Below the pieces are notes generated by a model that saw only the letters and a program-made list of their open reading frames with translations, ran no database searches and was not told the DNA's origin. A stretch of 64,000 bases of DNA, taken from assembly GCA_020635675.1 (NCBI GenBank), contig JACJZJ010000006.1, forward strand, positions 1 to 64,000, given 5' to 3'. Of the stretch, positions 32,067 to 41,146 are shown piece after piece. The stretch is from Flavobacteriales bacterium (GTDB lineage: Bacteria; Bacteroidota; Bacteroidia; Flavobacteriales_F; PHOS-HE28). The number at the start of each line of letters is the position of its first letter. Within the stretch, counting starts at the first letter, position 1. The position numbers and the translations under genes are program-made.

Positions 32067-33683
32067 TCACTCGATCACCAAGGTCGCCCAACCCCCGGGT
32101 CCGGTCCCTGGGACATCCAGGAAGTAGAGGCCTCGGACGAGGTCGCTCACGTTCAGGACGGTGGTGTACGCACTGACCGTGTAGCTGCGCAGGGCGCGCC
32201 CCGATGGATCTCGCAGAAGGAGCACTGCAGGAAGGTCCAGTGTGGTGGGGATGTCCACCGTCACCTGGTCCCTTGCGGGCACCGGGTGCACCGATGGGCG
32301 TTGGGCCGATCGGAACCTCACTGCGATGACATCGCTCAGCACCGTGCCTCCATCCAGGTCCGTGGTCCTTAGCCGGTAGTAGTTGTTCCCCTCGAACGGA
32401 TGATCGTCCATCACGGCATACTGCACCGGCGCATGGCTGTTCCCCGCGGCCGCGACGACAGCGATGGGAACGAACTGCGCCTCGTCCCGACCGCGTTCCA
32501 CGGTGAAATCAAGGGTGTTCTCCTCGGAGGCCGTGGCCCATTCCAGAAGGTTCGCTTCCGCCGTCGCATGACCGCGGAACGAAAGGAGTTCGATCGGGAG
32601 AACGACCGCCAGGCAATCCATGCTCTCCGGTGTCTGGCAGGGTGCGCAGGTCGGCACGAAGAGGTGGCCTTCGTTCGTCGCGGTCCATTGCGTGTTGTTG
32701 CGGCCCGGCACGATCGTGGCCGAGGTGCCTCCCGCATTGTGCAGTGCATGCACCGCGTTGCCGCCGTTCCAGGTGCTGCAAACGGGTTTCGTGGTGATGA
32801 ACGACCCGATGCAGTTCGAGCTTTCGTACAACACGGTCTGGCTGCTGTACAACTGGGAGGAACAGGAGAACATGGGCACGTTCAGATAGCTCACCACGAA
32901 CCGCCGGTTCGGCGCGGCTCCGATGGTCTGGTAGAAGATCTGACCGCCCACACCGGGATTGATGTCCTGCCAGGGATTGAGCACCGCGTTCTGGATCTGC
33001 GTCGGTGTCAGGGCGGGCACGGGCACGGTCGGCCAGGGTGAATACGTGCCGGCCACGGCCAGGTCGAAGGTGACGTAGTTGTTCGACGAGATCACGCATT
33101 GCGTGTAGTTCGTACCGTTGTAGCAGAATGTGAATCCGATGTTGACCACCCCGGAATGCAGGTCGTCCGTCAGGCTGATCGCGGTGCCAGCGTAGGGTTC
33201 GGGCAGGTAGGGTGTGGTGGTGATCGAATAGCACATCGGCACGGCGGGCGCCGCACAGGAGATGTTCAGGGTGTAGTTGCCCTGCGCCGCACCGAACCCG
33301 TGCACCAGGATGTAATAGGTCACGCCGCTCGTGGCCATCCACGTCACCTGGGACTGCAGCCCGCAGAAGTCGTCATTGCCCACCACACAGGCCAGGGCCG
33401 CACAGGTACCGGTGTATATCCGGATCTTGGTGTCATAGGCGCTGCCACAGAGGGAGGCGGTCGTGTTGACCCCGGTGCCGATGAAACGGAACCAGACGCC
33501 GCCGCCGGTCCCGTCGCCCGTGGTGCATAAAGGGGCCACGTCCGCGCCGGTGCCCACTGTGGTGCCCGATACGGTCGAACCGCAGGTCAACAGGGTGGAG
33601 GCGGCCGAACAGGCCGCGGTCTGTGCACGGAGTTGCCCGGCGATGGGGATCGATAACAGGAGGATGAGGATCGGACGGCTCAT
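32067..33683 (-). CDS. Secreted multidomain protein with type IX sorting domain
   Basis: A 538-residue exported protein with signal peptide (about 1-20, ending LRAQ). A beta-sandwich (about 25-145) shows VWFRFIGTGVNTTASLCGSA and YILVHGFGAAQGNYTLNISC, resembling bacterial pre-peptidase-type domains. A second region (about 150-360) contains CYNGTNYTQCVISSNNYVTF and FQTIG-like strands. A linker with LPIELLSFRGHATAEANLLEW matches the stretch that commonly precedes a T9SS domain, and the C-terminal type A domain has HPVPARDQVTVDI and LRDPSGRALRSY. The start overlaps the stop of the HMA-like gene (ATGA). Confidence 0.85.
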   Translation of the reverse strand: MSRPILILLLSIPIAGQLRAQTAACSAASTLLTCGSTVSGTTVGTGADVAPLCTTGDGTGGGVWFRFIGTGVNTTASLCGSAYDTKIRIYTGTCAALACVVGNDDFCGLQSQVTWMATSGVTYYILVHGFGAAQGNYTLNISCAAPAVPMCYSITTTPYLPEPYAGTAISLTDDLHSGVVNIGFTFCYNGTNYTQCVISSNNYVTFDLAVAGTYSPWPTVPVPALTPTQIQNAVLNPWQDINPGVGGQIFYQTIGAAPNRRFVVSYLNVPMFSCSSQLYSSQTVLYESSNCIGSFITTKPVCSTWNGGNAVHALHNAGGTSATIVPGRNNTQWTATNEGHLFVPTCAPCQTPESMDCLAVVLPIELLSFRGHATAEANLLEWATASEENTLDFTVERGRDEAQFVPIAVVAAAGNSHAPVQYAVMDDHPFEGNNYYRLRTTDLDGGTVLSDVIAVRFRSAQRPSVHPVPARDQVTVDIPTTLDLPAVLLLRDPSGRALRSYTVSAYTTVLNVSDLVRGLYFLDVPGTGPGGWATLVIE

Positions 33684-34021
33684 CGCTCCAGCGGAGGTGT
33701 GGTCGGAACGGTGAGGATGCCGCCGTCGGAAACGAACACGTCGCCGGTCAGCATGCGACCCAGGTCGGCGAGCATCGCCTCGACCGTCTGCCGATCCAGC
33801 GGATGGTCGCTGACCAGCTTGAAGCAGGTGCACTCTGGAATGAACGTCACCTCCAGCACGCCCGGTACATCCATCAACGCCTTCTGCAGGGGCTTGGCGT
33901 CCGTCCGGCCCTGGATGCCTTCCACCGTGAAACGGTACACCAGCTGATCGCCGCCCTGACCGAACAGGCCGGCCGGGAGCAGGAGGAAAAGGAATACACC
34001 GTGCAGGCAGAGGGACCGCAT
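33680..34021 (-). CDS. Exported HMA-fold-like small protein
   Basis: A 113-residue exported protein with signal peptide (about 1-22, ending LFGQ) and one ferredoxin-like domain resembling heavy-metal-associated domains: LVYRFTVEGIQGRTDAKPLQ, VPGVLEVTFIPECTCFKLVSD and VEAMLADLGRML. It lacks the usual metal motif near the first loop; a CTC pair sits in the third strand instead. The ATGA overlap with the following secreted protein suggests that the two are made together. Function is unknown. Confidence 0.75.
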   Translation of the reverse strand: MRSLCLHGVFLFLLLPAGLFGQGGDQLVYRFTVEGIQGRTDAKPLQKALMDVPGVLEVTFIPECTCFKLVSDHPLDRQTVEAMLADLGRMLTGDVFVSDGGILTVPTTPPLER

Positions 34022-34146
34022 CGCGCAGGGCAGGAACGAGCCCTCAAGTTACCGGTCAACCACATGGATATCAAGCACTTTAGTTATGCACCAGCAGGCA
34101 ACCCCGCTCGTCCGATCACGTACGGGCGATCCCCCCTGGTCCCTGC

Positions 34147-34154
34147 TACTTTTG
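34147..34154 (+). promoter_or_regulatory. -7 promoter box (TACTTTTG)
   Basis: Exact TAnnTTTG match 19 bases before the start of the small membrane protein at 34173. The extended 12-base string also occurs before the DCC protein gene at 51880. Confidence 0.6.
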
Positions 34155-34172
34155 AAAGGACCTCTGATCGCC

Positions 34173-34517
34173 ATGAGCAGGACCGTCCGCCTCATTCGCT
34201 GGCGGCCCCGGGTGTTCGCACTGAGCGTCGCCGGTTTTCTGGCCCTCTTCGCCTTGGATGCCTTCGAGGGCGACGCTACGGCGGGTGAAAAGCTGTTCGC
34301 ATTCTTCCTTCATCTCGCGCCCACGTGGATCCTGCTGCTGGTGGCGGCCCTGGCTTGGAGGCGCGAGCGGCTCGGTGCGGTGGCGTTCGCCCTCCTCACA
34401 CTGGTCTACGCCGTGTGGGCCTGGCCGCGGATGGACTGGATCGCCGTGATCGGCGGCCTGCTCGCCTGCGGGGCCGTGCTTTATGCAGTTGCCTGGCGAA
34501 TGCGCCGAAAGGCCTGA
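34173..34517 (+). CDS. Four-helix integral membrane protein
   Basis: A 114-residue membrane protein with about four hydrophobic helices (about 13-28, 41-60, 66-81 and 86-106) and basic ends (MSRTVRLIRWRPR and RMRRKA). The GEKLFAFFLHLAPTWILLLV stretch recalls uncharacterised bacterial membrane proteins. The start at 34173 fits the promoter box. The gene ends 3 bases before the opposite-strand hydrolase stop codon. Confidence 0.75.
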   Translation: MSRTVRLIRWRPRVFALSVAGFLALFALDAFEGDATAGEKLFAFFLHLAPTWILLLVAALAWRRERLGAVAFALLTLVYAVWAWPRMDWIAVIGGLLACGAVLYAVAWRMRRKA

Positions 34518-34520
34518 GCG

Positions 34521-35264
34521 CTATGCGATCGTGGCTAGGAACTTCCCCGCGGCGGCATTGAAGGCGACCGGTCCCTCCAGGTTGCTTAGATGCGCCGCTC
34601 CCGGGATCACCACCAGTTCCGCGCCGGGCACGGTGGCCTGCAGGGCCAGGCTGGTGGGCAAGGGCATCAATGTGTCCTGCTCGCCGGTGATCACCAGCGC
34701 AGGGGCGCGCAGCCGCGCAAGTGCCGCATGCATGTCCGGGCGCAGCGCCATGCCGCGGGAAGCGGCGGCCACGGCCTCGGGTCGCTGCCGGGCGATCATC
34801 GCTTCCACGCTGGTGGCTAATGCCGGATCGCGTTGGCGTGTGCTTTCGCTGAGCAGCGTGGGCACCATCGCTCGCGCGATCACGGTCATGCCCTGGTCCA
34901 GCGCACGCTGCGCGGTGTCCTCACGGCCTCGCTTTCCCGCTTGGTCATCCGCGGTCGCGCGGGTGTTGATCAGCAGCAGCCCGGCCAACCGCTCGGGCCA
35001 GGCCTCCGCGAAGGCCATCGCCACGTAGCCGCCCATGCTCAGTCCGCCCAGCACCACGCGATCGATCCCGCGGTCGTCCAAGAGGCCTTTCACATCCCGG
35101 GCGTAGGCCTCCATGGTCATCGCTTCCGGTACGGCGCGACCATCCTGCCCGAACCCGCGCAGGTCGGGTGCGATCACCTCGGTAATGCCCGCGAGCCCTT
35201 CCACCTGTGGTGTCCATAGGGTGTGGTCGAGCGGAAAGCCGTGCAGGAGGAGGAGGGGAGGCAT
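34521..35264 (-). CDS. Alpha/beta-fold hydrolase
   Basis: A 247-residue cytoplasmic hydrolase. The oxyanion motif is LLLHGFPLDHTLW, the nucleophile Ser76 lies in GGLSMGGY, the acid is in ITGEQDTLMP and the histidine in IPGAAHLSNLEGP. The layout fits the 3-oxoadipate enol-lactonase or esterase type, but the substrate cannot be read from sequence. Confidence 0.92.
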   Translation of the reverse strand: MPPLLLLHGFPLDHTLWTPQVEGLAGITEVIAPDLRGFGQDGRAVPEAMTMEAYARDVKGLLDDRGIDRVVLGGLSMGGYVAMAFAEAWPERLAGLLLINTRATADDQAGKRGREDTAQRALDQGMTVIARAMVPTLLSESTRQRDPALATSVEAMIARQRPEAVAAASRGMALRPDMHAALARLRAPALVITGEQDTLMPLPTSLALQATVPGAELVVIPGAAHLSNLEGPVAFNAAAGKFLATIA

Positions 35265-35475
35265 GATCGATCGGACCCAAAGATGGGCGTCGATCGCTTT
35301 CTTGACTACACCTCCGATCGTATTCCATCCTGCGCGGTGGACAACCCGCGATCACGGATGTTGGAAGCCCGTATTCAACCGCCCATCCCTCTTCACATTC
35401 CTTCACGTTCGCTGAACGATGATCCCTTTGTGCGCGGGTGACCTTTGTACCGTCAAACCTTAAACATCAAGGATC

Positions 35476-35874
35476 ATGACCGCAACGAAGGAAAAGGTGA
35501 TGACCACCCAGGAGGTGGCGCACCGTCTCGTGGACCTGTGCCGCGCGGGCAAGAACGGAGAGGCCGTGGATGAGCTCTACGCCGAGCAGGTGGTGAGCCG
35601 GGAGCCCGAGGGGGCCCGCCCGCCCACGCGCCGCAACGGCTTCAAGGAGGTGAAGGCCGCCAAGGACCAGTGGACGGCGATGGTGGAGCAATACCACGGG
35701 CAGGAATACGGTGATCCCATCGTGGCCGGCGACCATTTCGCCGTGCGCATGGGGATGGACGTGAGCGTGAAGGGCATGGGCCGCAGCAAATTGGACGAGA
35801 TCGCCGTGTTCAAGGTGAAGGACGGCAAGGTGGTGGAGGAGCACTTCCACTACTCACCCCCGCCGATGAACTGA
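35476..35874 (+). CDS. SnoaL-like (NTF2-fold) protein
   Basis: A 132-residue protein with an NTF2-like fold of the SnoaL-like type: EVAHRLVDLCRAGKNGEAVDELY, then FKEVKAAKDQWTAMVEQYHG, GDHFAVRMGMDVSV and DEIAVFKVKDGKVVEEHFHY. These small proteins often act as isomerases or orphan binding proteins. It has a strong terminator right after it and is monocistronic. Confidence 0.85.
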   Translation: MTATKEKVMTTQEVAHRLVDLCRAGKNGEAVDELYAEQVVSREPEGARPPTRRNGFKEVKAAKDQWTAMVEQYHGQEYGDPIVAGDHFAVRMGMDVSVKGMGRSKLDEIAVFKVKDGKVVEEHFHYSPPPMN

Positions 35875-35897
35875 GCGGCGGTGATCAACGCGTTCGG

Positions 35898-35928
35898 CAG
35901 GCCTCCCGCGGGAGGCCTGTCCTTTTTT
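35898..35928 (+). terminator. Rho-independent terminator of the SnoaL-like gene
   Basis: CAGGCCTCCC pairs with GGGAGGCCTG in a tight GC-rich hairpin followed by six T residues (35923-35928). Confidence 0.9.
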
Positions 35929-36101
35929 GCGGCGGTGTGTCCGATCCGAACGGCACGAGCGGGCGGCCTGCTCTACCTCTGGTCGGCCGGCCTGACTCTC
36001 GCGCTGGATGGGGGGCACAAGTGGCCGTCAGGCTCCGTGCAGCTCCACCTGCCGAACACTTGCGCCAAATAGTGCGGATCCGTGCCCATTTCATTGCCCG
36101 C

Positions 36102-38531
36102 TCACTCCCTCACCACCTCCATCACCTTCTCCACCACGTCCTCCACGCTGGGCTTGCTGAAGTAATCGCCGTCGGTGCCGTAGGCGGGGCGGTGGGCCTT
36201 GGCGGTGAGGGTGGTGGGCGTGCTGTCCAGCCAGCGGTAGCCGTCCTGTGTCTCCAGGATCTGCTGCAGGATGTAGGCGCTGGCGCCGCCGGGTACGTCC
36301 TCGTCCACCACCAGCAGGCGGTTGGTCTTCTTCAGGCTCTCCACGATGCGGTGCTCGCGGTCGAAGGGGAGGAGCGTGCGCACATCCACCAGTTCCACGT
36401 GGATGCCGAGCTCCGCCAGGCGGTCCGCTGCCTGCGCGCAGATGGTGAAGGTGCTGCCGTAGCTCACCAGGGTGAGGGCATCGCCTTCGCGCACCACCTC
36501 GGGGATGCCGATGGGCACGGTGAAGTCGCCGAGGTTGGCCGGCATCCGCTCCTTGCTGCGGTAGGCGTTGAGGCATTCGATCACCAGCGCGGGGTCGTCG
36601 GCCTGCAGCAGGGTGTTGTACATGCCGGCGGCCTGCTGCATGTTGCGGGGCACGCACACCACCACGCCGCGCAGGCTGTGGGTGATCATGCCCATGGGAC
36701 TGCCGCTGTGCCACACGCCCTCGAGGCGATGCCCGCGCGTGCGCACGATCAGCGGCGCCTTCTGCCCGCCCTTGGTGCGCCATTGCACCGTGGCCAGGTC
36801 GTCGCTCAGCGGCTGCAGGCCGTACAGCAGGTAGTCGAGGTATTGGATCTCGGCCACGGGACGCAGCCCGCGCAACGCGAGCCCGATGCCCTGACCGATG
36901 ATGGTGTTCTCGCGGATGCCGGTGTCGCTCACGCGCAGCTCGCCGAAGCGCGCCTGCATGCCTTCCATGCCCTGGTTCACGTCGCCGATCTTGCCGGTGT
37001 CCTCCCCGAAGGTGAGCAGCAGCGGCTCGCGTTCGAACAGCGCCCGGAAGTTGTCGCGGATGATGATGCGGCCGTCGACCTCCTCGGCGTCGGGGGCGTA
37101 TTCCACCGGCACCTCGGGTACGTTCAGGCAGCTCTTCGCGCTCTGGCTATACAGGTGACTGCCGTAGCGATCGGCATTGTCGATCAAGGCGCGGTCCACC
37201 CACGCCTGCACACTTTCAAGTGATGCCGTTCCGATGCCCGGTGTGACGAGACCGCGACGCGCGGCGCTCATCACGTCCTTGCGCCCGGGGTCCATGGTGT
37301 TGCGCAATCCGTTCGCCAATTCCCCACATCCGGCGGCCTCCAACAGGCCTGTGACCTCTTCGACCTCAGCCTTGATCTCGTCCTGGAAGGCTTTCCACGC
37401 GGCCTTTTGCGCGGTGCGTACGTCGGCCTTGGCCTGCTTCTCGATCGCGTCGAGTTCCTCGGCGGTGGCAATGGCCTCACCACCCGGACGGAAGCTGAGG
37501 ATCCACTCGCGGAACTTGACGTTGCAGTCGTAGATCTTGTACCACTCCAGCAGGGGCACTTCCTCCTTCGGGTGGCCGTCCTTGTCGCGGATCCAATCGG
37601 TGACGTTGCTCTTGTAGCGCTCGTGGCTGCCGCTGGTGCTGTGGCCCTGCGGCTGGGTCACCTCCTCCACGTGGATCAGGCAGGGCACGTGCTCCTCACG
37701 GCAGCGCGCGATGGCCTCCTCGTAGGTGCGGTTCAGCGCGGCGTAGTCCCAGCCCTTCACGCGATAGATGCGCAGGCCGTTGGTGTCGTCCTCCTTCGCG
37801 AAGCCCTGCAGCACGGTGCTGATGCTGCCCTTGGTGGTCTGGTGGTCCTTGCTGACGCTGATGCCCCAGCCGTCGTCCCACACGCTGATGGCCAGCGGCA
37901 CCTGCAGCACACCCGCGGCGTTCACCGTTTCCCAGAACGGTCCTTCGCTGGTGCTGGCGTCGCCGATCGTGGCGAAGGTGACCTCGTTGCCGCGGTCGCT
38001 CAGGTGGGTGTGCGCGTGCAGGGCCTCGTCCTGTCGGAAATGCTTGCTGGCCTGGGCCAGTCCGAGGGACCGCGCCATCTGTCCGGCGGTGGGACTGACG
38101 TCCGGGCTGCTGTTGTATTGTTTGGTAAGGTCCTTCCAGTTGCCGTCGTCATCAAGGCTGCGCGTGGCATAATGGCCGTTCATCTGTCGGCCGGCGCTGG
38201 CGGGCTCCTGCTGCAGGTCCGCATGGGCGTATAGCTGCGCGAACCATTGTTGCACGGTGAGCTCGCCGATGGCGAACATGAAGGTCTGGTCGCGGTAATA
38301 GCCGCTGCGCCAGTCGCCGTGGCGGAACTGCTTCGCCATGGCGATCTGCGCCAGTTCCTTGCCGTCGCCGAAGATGCCGAACTTGGCCTTGCCGGTGAGC
38401 ACTTCCTTTCGCCCGAGCAGGCTGGCCTCACGGCTTTCGTGCACGATGCGGTAGTCCTGCAGGATCTCTTCCTTCAATTCCTCCAGGGTGATCTTCTCCT
38501 CGCTTGCGATCGCTTGTTTGGTGTTGGCCAT
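36102..38531 (-). CDS. Fused E1 alpha-beta subunit of a 2-oxo acid dehydrogenase
   Basis: An 809-residue thiamine-dependent E1 component in one chain. The alpha part (about 50-400) has EKITLEELKEEILQDY-type entry, GDASTSEGPFWETVNAAGV (diphosphate and metal site) and a GHSTSGSHERYKS loop. The beta part (about 480-805) has FGEDTGKIGDVNQGMEGM, IQYLDYLLYGLQPLSDDLA and TFTICAQAADRLAELG-type strands. It decarboxylates pyruvate or branched-chain 2-oxo acids and reductively acylates the E2 lipoyl domain. Neither E2 nor E3 lies nearby. Fused E1 forms are common in Bacteroidota. The start at 38531 is supported by a promoter box just upstream. Confidence 0.93.
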   Translation of the reverse strand: MANTKQAIASEEKITLEELKEEILQDYRIVHESREASLLGRKEVLTGKAKFGIFGDGKELAQIAMAKQFRHGDWRSGYYRDQTFMFAIGELTVQQWFAQLYAHADLQQEPASAGRQMNGHYATRSLDDDGNWKDLTKQYNSSPDVSPTAGQMARSLGLAQASKHFRQDEALHAHTHLSDRGNEVTFATIGDASTSEGPFWETVNAAGVLQVPLAISVWDDGWGISVSKDHQTTKGSISTVLQGFAKEDDTNGLRIYRVKGWDYAALNRTYEEAIARCREEHVPCLIHVEEVTQPQGHSTSGSHERYKSNVTDWIRDKDGHPKEEVPLLEWYKIYDCNVKFREWILSFRPGGEAIATAEELDAIEKQAKADVRTAQKAAWKAFQDEIKAEVEEVTGLLEAAGCGELANGLRNTMDPGRKDVMSAARRGLVTPGIGTASLESVQAWVDRALIDNADRYGSHLYSQSAKSCLNVPEVPVEYAPDAEEVDGRIIIRDNFRALFEREPLLLTFGEDTGKIGDVNQGMEGMQARFGELRVSDTGIRENTIIGQGIGLALRGLRPVAEIQYLDYLLYGLQPLSDDLATVQWRTKGGQKAPLIVRTRGHRLEGVWHSGSPMGMITHSLRGVVVCVPRNMQQAAGMYNTLLQADDPALVIECLNAYRSKERMPANLGDFTVPIGIPEVVREGDALTLVSYGSTFTICAQAADRLAELGIHVELVDVRTLLPFDREHRIVESLKKTNRLLVVDEDVPGGASAYILQQILETQDGYRWLDSTPTTLTAKAHRPAYGTDGDYFSKPSVEDVVEKVMEVVRE

Positions 38532-38551
38532 TCGATGGAAAGGGTACGGCC

Positions 38552-38559
38552 TAAAAGTA
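38552..38559 (-). promoter_or_regulatory. -7-like box (TACTTTTA) of the fused E1 gene
   Basis: Seven of eight positions match TAnnTTTG on the minus strand, 20 bases before the E1 start codon. Confidence 0.45.
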
Positions 38560-38578
38560 CGAAGCGCGCGGGTGCGGC

Positions 38579-39703
38579 TCAGCGCGTTCCGTTCAGGTCT
38601 TCCAGGAAGCGCCGCACGTACTTCTCCCAGGTCATGTCCTTGACGGCCTCGTGCGCGGTCATGGCCTTTTGTGTCCAAGCTTCGCGGTCGTCGAAGGCAT
38701 GAGCGAGGGTCACGGCCAGTTCCGGTGCGTCGGCATTCCGCAGGAAATAGCCCATCTCCTCATGTCGTGGGAAGGTGCGGGTGAACTCCATGTAAGGGAA
38801 GAGCACCACGGGGGTATGGAGGTACATGGCTTCGAGCGACGCGGAGAAGGCACCCCATTTGGGGTTCGGGTTCACGAAGAGCCGGGCCCTTTCCAGCAGG
38901 TCGTAATAGGTCCGGCGTTGCTCGGTATCGGCCTTGTCCAGGTAACCATGGAAGGTGACGTGTTCGGGCACGCCGATCCGCGCCTGTGCCTGTGTGAGGC
39001 CGACCACGTGCAGATGCACCGGATCACGGCGCAACTCGTTCAGCAGGGGCAGGGCTTCCAGGAGCAGATGCAGACCCTCCAGGTAGTGCTCCTTGCCCAC
39101 GAACACGATCTCATTGCCTTTCAGCGACCGTTCCAGGGTGCCGTGTCCCGCTTGAAGGTCGTCCACGTTCAGCACGTTGCCGAAGTAGCGCACCTTGTCG
39201 CCGTGCTGCTGACGCAGTTCATCGGCCAGCTTGGGGAAAAGGGAGATGATCCGGGTGGCCTCGTCCAGGTTCCTCTTCTCCCGGCGCACGGTCTGTCGTT
39301 CCAACGCGTCGGGTCGCCGACCGGAGAAGTAGCGGATCGCCTTCTGGAAGGTCATGTCGCAGAAGAGCGTGTAGGGCCGTCCTTGTGCGTTGGCGCCGAA
39401 GGTGTACGTGAAGAAAAGCGGATGATGGCCGGGGTGCGCACGAAGTTCCCTTTCGATGCGCCGCTGGGTGACCCAATAGTGGATCCGACTGTGGAAGAAG
39501 CCGTGTCGTGTGCGGGTGACACGCATCATGCGCAACACGGTCCAGGAGCCATCATAGACCTTCTTGAGCAGCCGTGCGGTGCCGATGTCGACCCGCACCA
39601 CGGTGTGCCCCTGACGTTCCAGGGCCTGTGTGAAGAAGTACGGCACATTGGACCAGGTGCTGACCTTGTGCGCATCACCCGGGGAGAAGATCAGGAACGG
39701 CAC
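38579..39703 (-). CDS. Glycosyltransferase (GT-B fold, group 1/4 type)
   Basis: A cytoplasmic glycosyltransferase of about 374 residues. The N-terminal part contains FLIFSPGDAHKVSTWSNVPYF, RRIERELRAHPGHHPLFFTY and a middle section DEATRIISLFPKLADELRQQ. The C-terminal nucleotide-sugar half has GNEIVFVGKEHYLEGLHLL, the VHLHVVGLTQ strand, HVTFHGYLDKADTEQ and GAFSASLEAMYLHTPVVLFP, the usual donor-binding motifs. The start is uncertain: GTG at 39703 begins at the first beta strand, while in-frame starts at 39823 and 39907 would add an Arg-rich stretch unlike the family. It lies just upstream of the fused E1 gene. Confidence 0.82.
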   Translation of the reverse strand: MPFLIFSPGDAHKVSTWSNVPYFFTQALERQGHTVVRVDIGTARLLKKVYDGSWTVLRMMRVTRTRHGFFHSRIHYWVTQRRIERELRAHPGHHPLFFTYTFGANAQGRPYTLFCDMTFQKAIRYFSGRRPDALERQTVRREKRNLDEATRIISLFPKLADELRQQHGDKVRYFGNVLNVDDLQAGHGTLERSLKGNEIVFVGKEHYLEGLHLLLEALPLLNELRRDPVHLHVVGLTQAQARIGVPEHVTFHGYLDKADTEQRRTYYDLLERARLFVNPNPKWGAFSASLEAMYLHTPVVLFPYMEFTRTFPRHEEMGYFLRNADAPELAVTLAHAFDDREAWTQKAMTAHEAVKDMTWEKYVRRFLEDLNGTR

Positions 39704-40023
39704 GCGATCGACCGATCCTCCGGCCGGCACGTTGGTCCGCTGGCCGGGCCTTGTTTCGTTCCGCCGGGGGCGCGCGACACGTCCGATCGTTCGTGCGCGT
39801 TGGAGATGGGTCTCTGTCCGCATTCGTTCCGCATTCTGGCCTTCCCGCACCGCGAAGCTAGGGCGCACTCCCACCTCGGGTCCAGTCCGGCCGCGCATTT
39901 CACGCAAGCTTCAGACGCGCGGAACATCCACACGTTACACCCTGATCCGCCCATGCGCATCATGGTATCACTCGTCGTTGGATCATGACCATTCGTCGAC
40001 AAGATCGATCGTCAGCCGCCCGA
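39704..40023. other. 320-base gap without a recognised gene
   Basis: It holds the possible N-terminal extension of the glycosyltransferase gene and nothing else I can support. No TAnnTTTG box, hairpin with T tract or RNA gene is visible. Confidence 0.4.
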
Positions 40024-41079
40024 TCAGTGGGTGGCGGCCAGCACGCCGCAGAGATGCCAGAGCAGGCGGGCTCCCACATTGGCGTCCCAACTTCCGGCAG
40101 GGTCCGCGTCATGGGGCAGGCTCACCTCCACCAGGTCGAAGCCGATGACCACACGGCCGCTCGCCGCCAGGCGGGAGAGCAGATAGGTGGCTTCTTCGTA
40201 ACGGAGTCCGCCGGGAACCGGGGTGCCGGTATGCGGACAGAGGGCCGGATCGAGCCCATCAATATCGAAGCTGACGTGCACGTTCTTCGGCAGTTGCGCG
40301 ATGATCCTGTCGCACTGCTTCCTCCACATGGTCCCCTCGAACCGACCGGCATGGAGCTCCGCGTTCGTGTGCACTTTCACCCGGCCCTTCTGCGACCGCA
40401 CCACGTCGGCTTCCTCCTGGCAATGGTCGCGGATGCCCACCTGCACCACGCGCGCCAGCTGCTTGATCGGTAGGGCGTTGAAGAGGATCGAGGCATGGCT
40501 GTAGGTGAAGCCCTCGTACGCGATGCGCAGGTCCATGTGGGCGTCGATGTGCAGGATGCCGAACTGGCGATGCCGCGCCGCCTGTGCGCGAAAGAGGCCG
40601 AGCGGTGTGCTGTGGTCACCGCCGACCAGCCCCACCAACTTGCCCTGGTCCATCCAGTAGCCGCAGCGCTGCTCCACCCACTCGTTCATCACCGCGCATT
40701 CCGCATTGATCAACTCCAGGGCTTTTCGGCGTCGGGCGGTCTGCGGCACGCCATTGGCCAGATCGGTGATGATGCCCTCGGCCTTGCCTTTCAGGTCGCG
40801 GCTTTGTTCCAGCAACGCGTCGGGGATCCCGTCCATGGCGATGCCGCGCTTCCACAGATCGGGGAATTCGGGATGCAGCAGGTCCACCTGCAATGAGGCT
40901 TCGCGGATCGCTGCCGGACCCATCGAGGTGCCGCCACCGAAGCTGGTGGTCACCTCCCAGGGCACGGGCACCAGCACGATATCGGCCTCTTCACAGGTGA
41001 AGGGCAGCCCATAGATGCCCGCATCGGAGGCCCCTGGCCCGTTGGGGTCGAACGCCCTGATCTTCGCCGATTTGCTCAT
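40024..41079 (-). CDS. Arginase/agmatinase-family ureohydrolase
   Basis: A 351-residue manganese hydrolase. The metal ligands are in GGDHSTPLGLF, HIDAHMDLR and SFDIDGLDP, the canonical ureohydrolase set. The N-terminus has YGLPFTCEEADIVLVPVPWE and a TTSFGGGTSMGPAAIREAS loop; the C-terminus has GVQGG-free PVPGGLRYEEATYLLS. Family members release urea or a related group from arginine, agmatine or formimino-glutamate. HutH elsewhere in this window makes a formiminoglutamase role worth considering, but agmatinase is the usual annotation for this Bacteroidota subgroup. Confidence 0.9.
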   Translation of the reverse strand: MSKSAKIRAFDPNGPGASDAGIYGLPFTCEEADIVLVPVPWEVTTSFGGGTSMGPAAIREASLQVDLLHPEFPDLWKRGIAMDGIPDALLEQSRDLKGKAEGIITDLANGVPQTARRRKALELINAECAVMNEWVEQRCGYWMDQGKLVGLVGGDHSTPLGLFRAQAARHRQFGILHIDAHMDLRIAYEGFTYSHASILFNALPIKQLARVVQVGIRDHCQEEADVVRSQKGRVKVHTNAELHAGRFEGTMWRKQCDRIIAQLPKNVHVSFDIDGLDPALCPHTGTPVPGGLRYEEATYLLSRLAASGRVVIGFDLVEVSLPHDADPAGSWDANVGARLLWHLCGVLAATH

Positions 41080-41146
41080 GCCGCGAAGTTGCGCAACGCA
41101 ACGCGGTTTGGCATCCACGGCCGAGATAGGGATCTTCGTCCACATC

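Noticed and set aside
38651..39988. 445-codon plus-strand open frame opposite the glycosyltransferase
   Set aside because: The minus-strand frame contains clear glycosyltransferase motifs; the plus-strand translation has no family signal.
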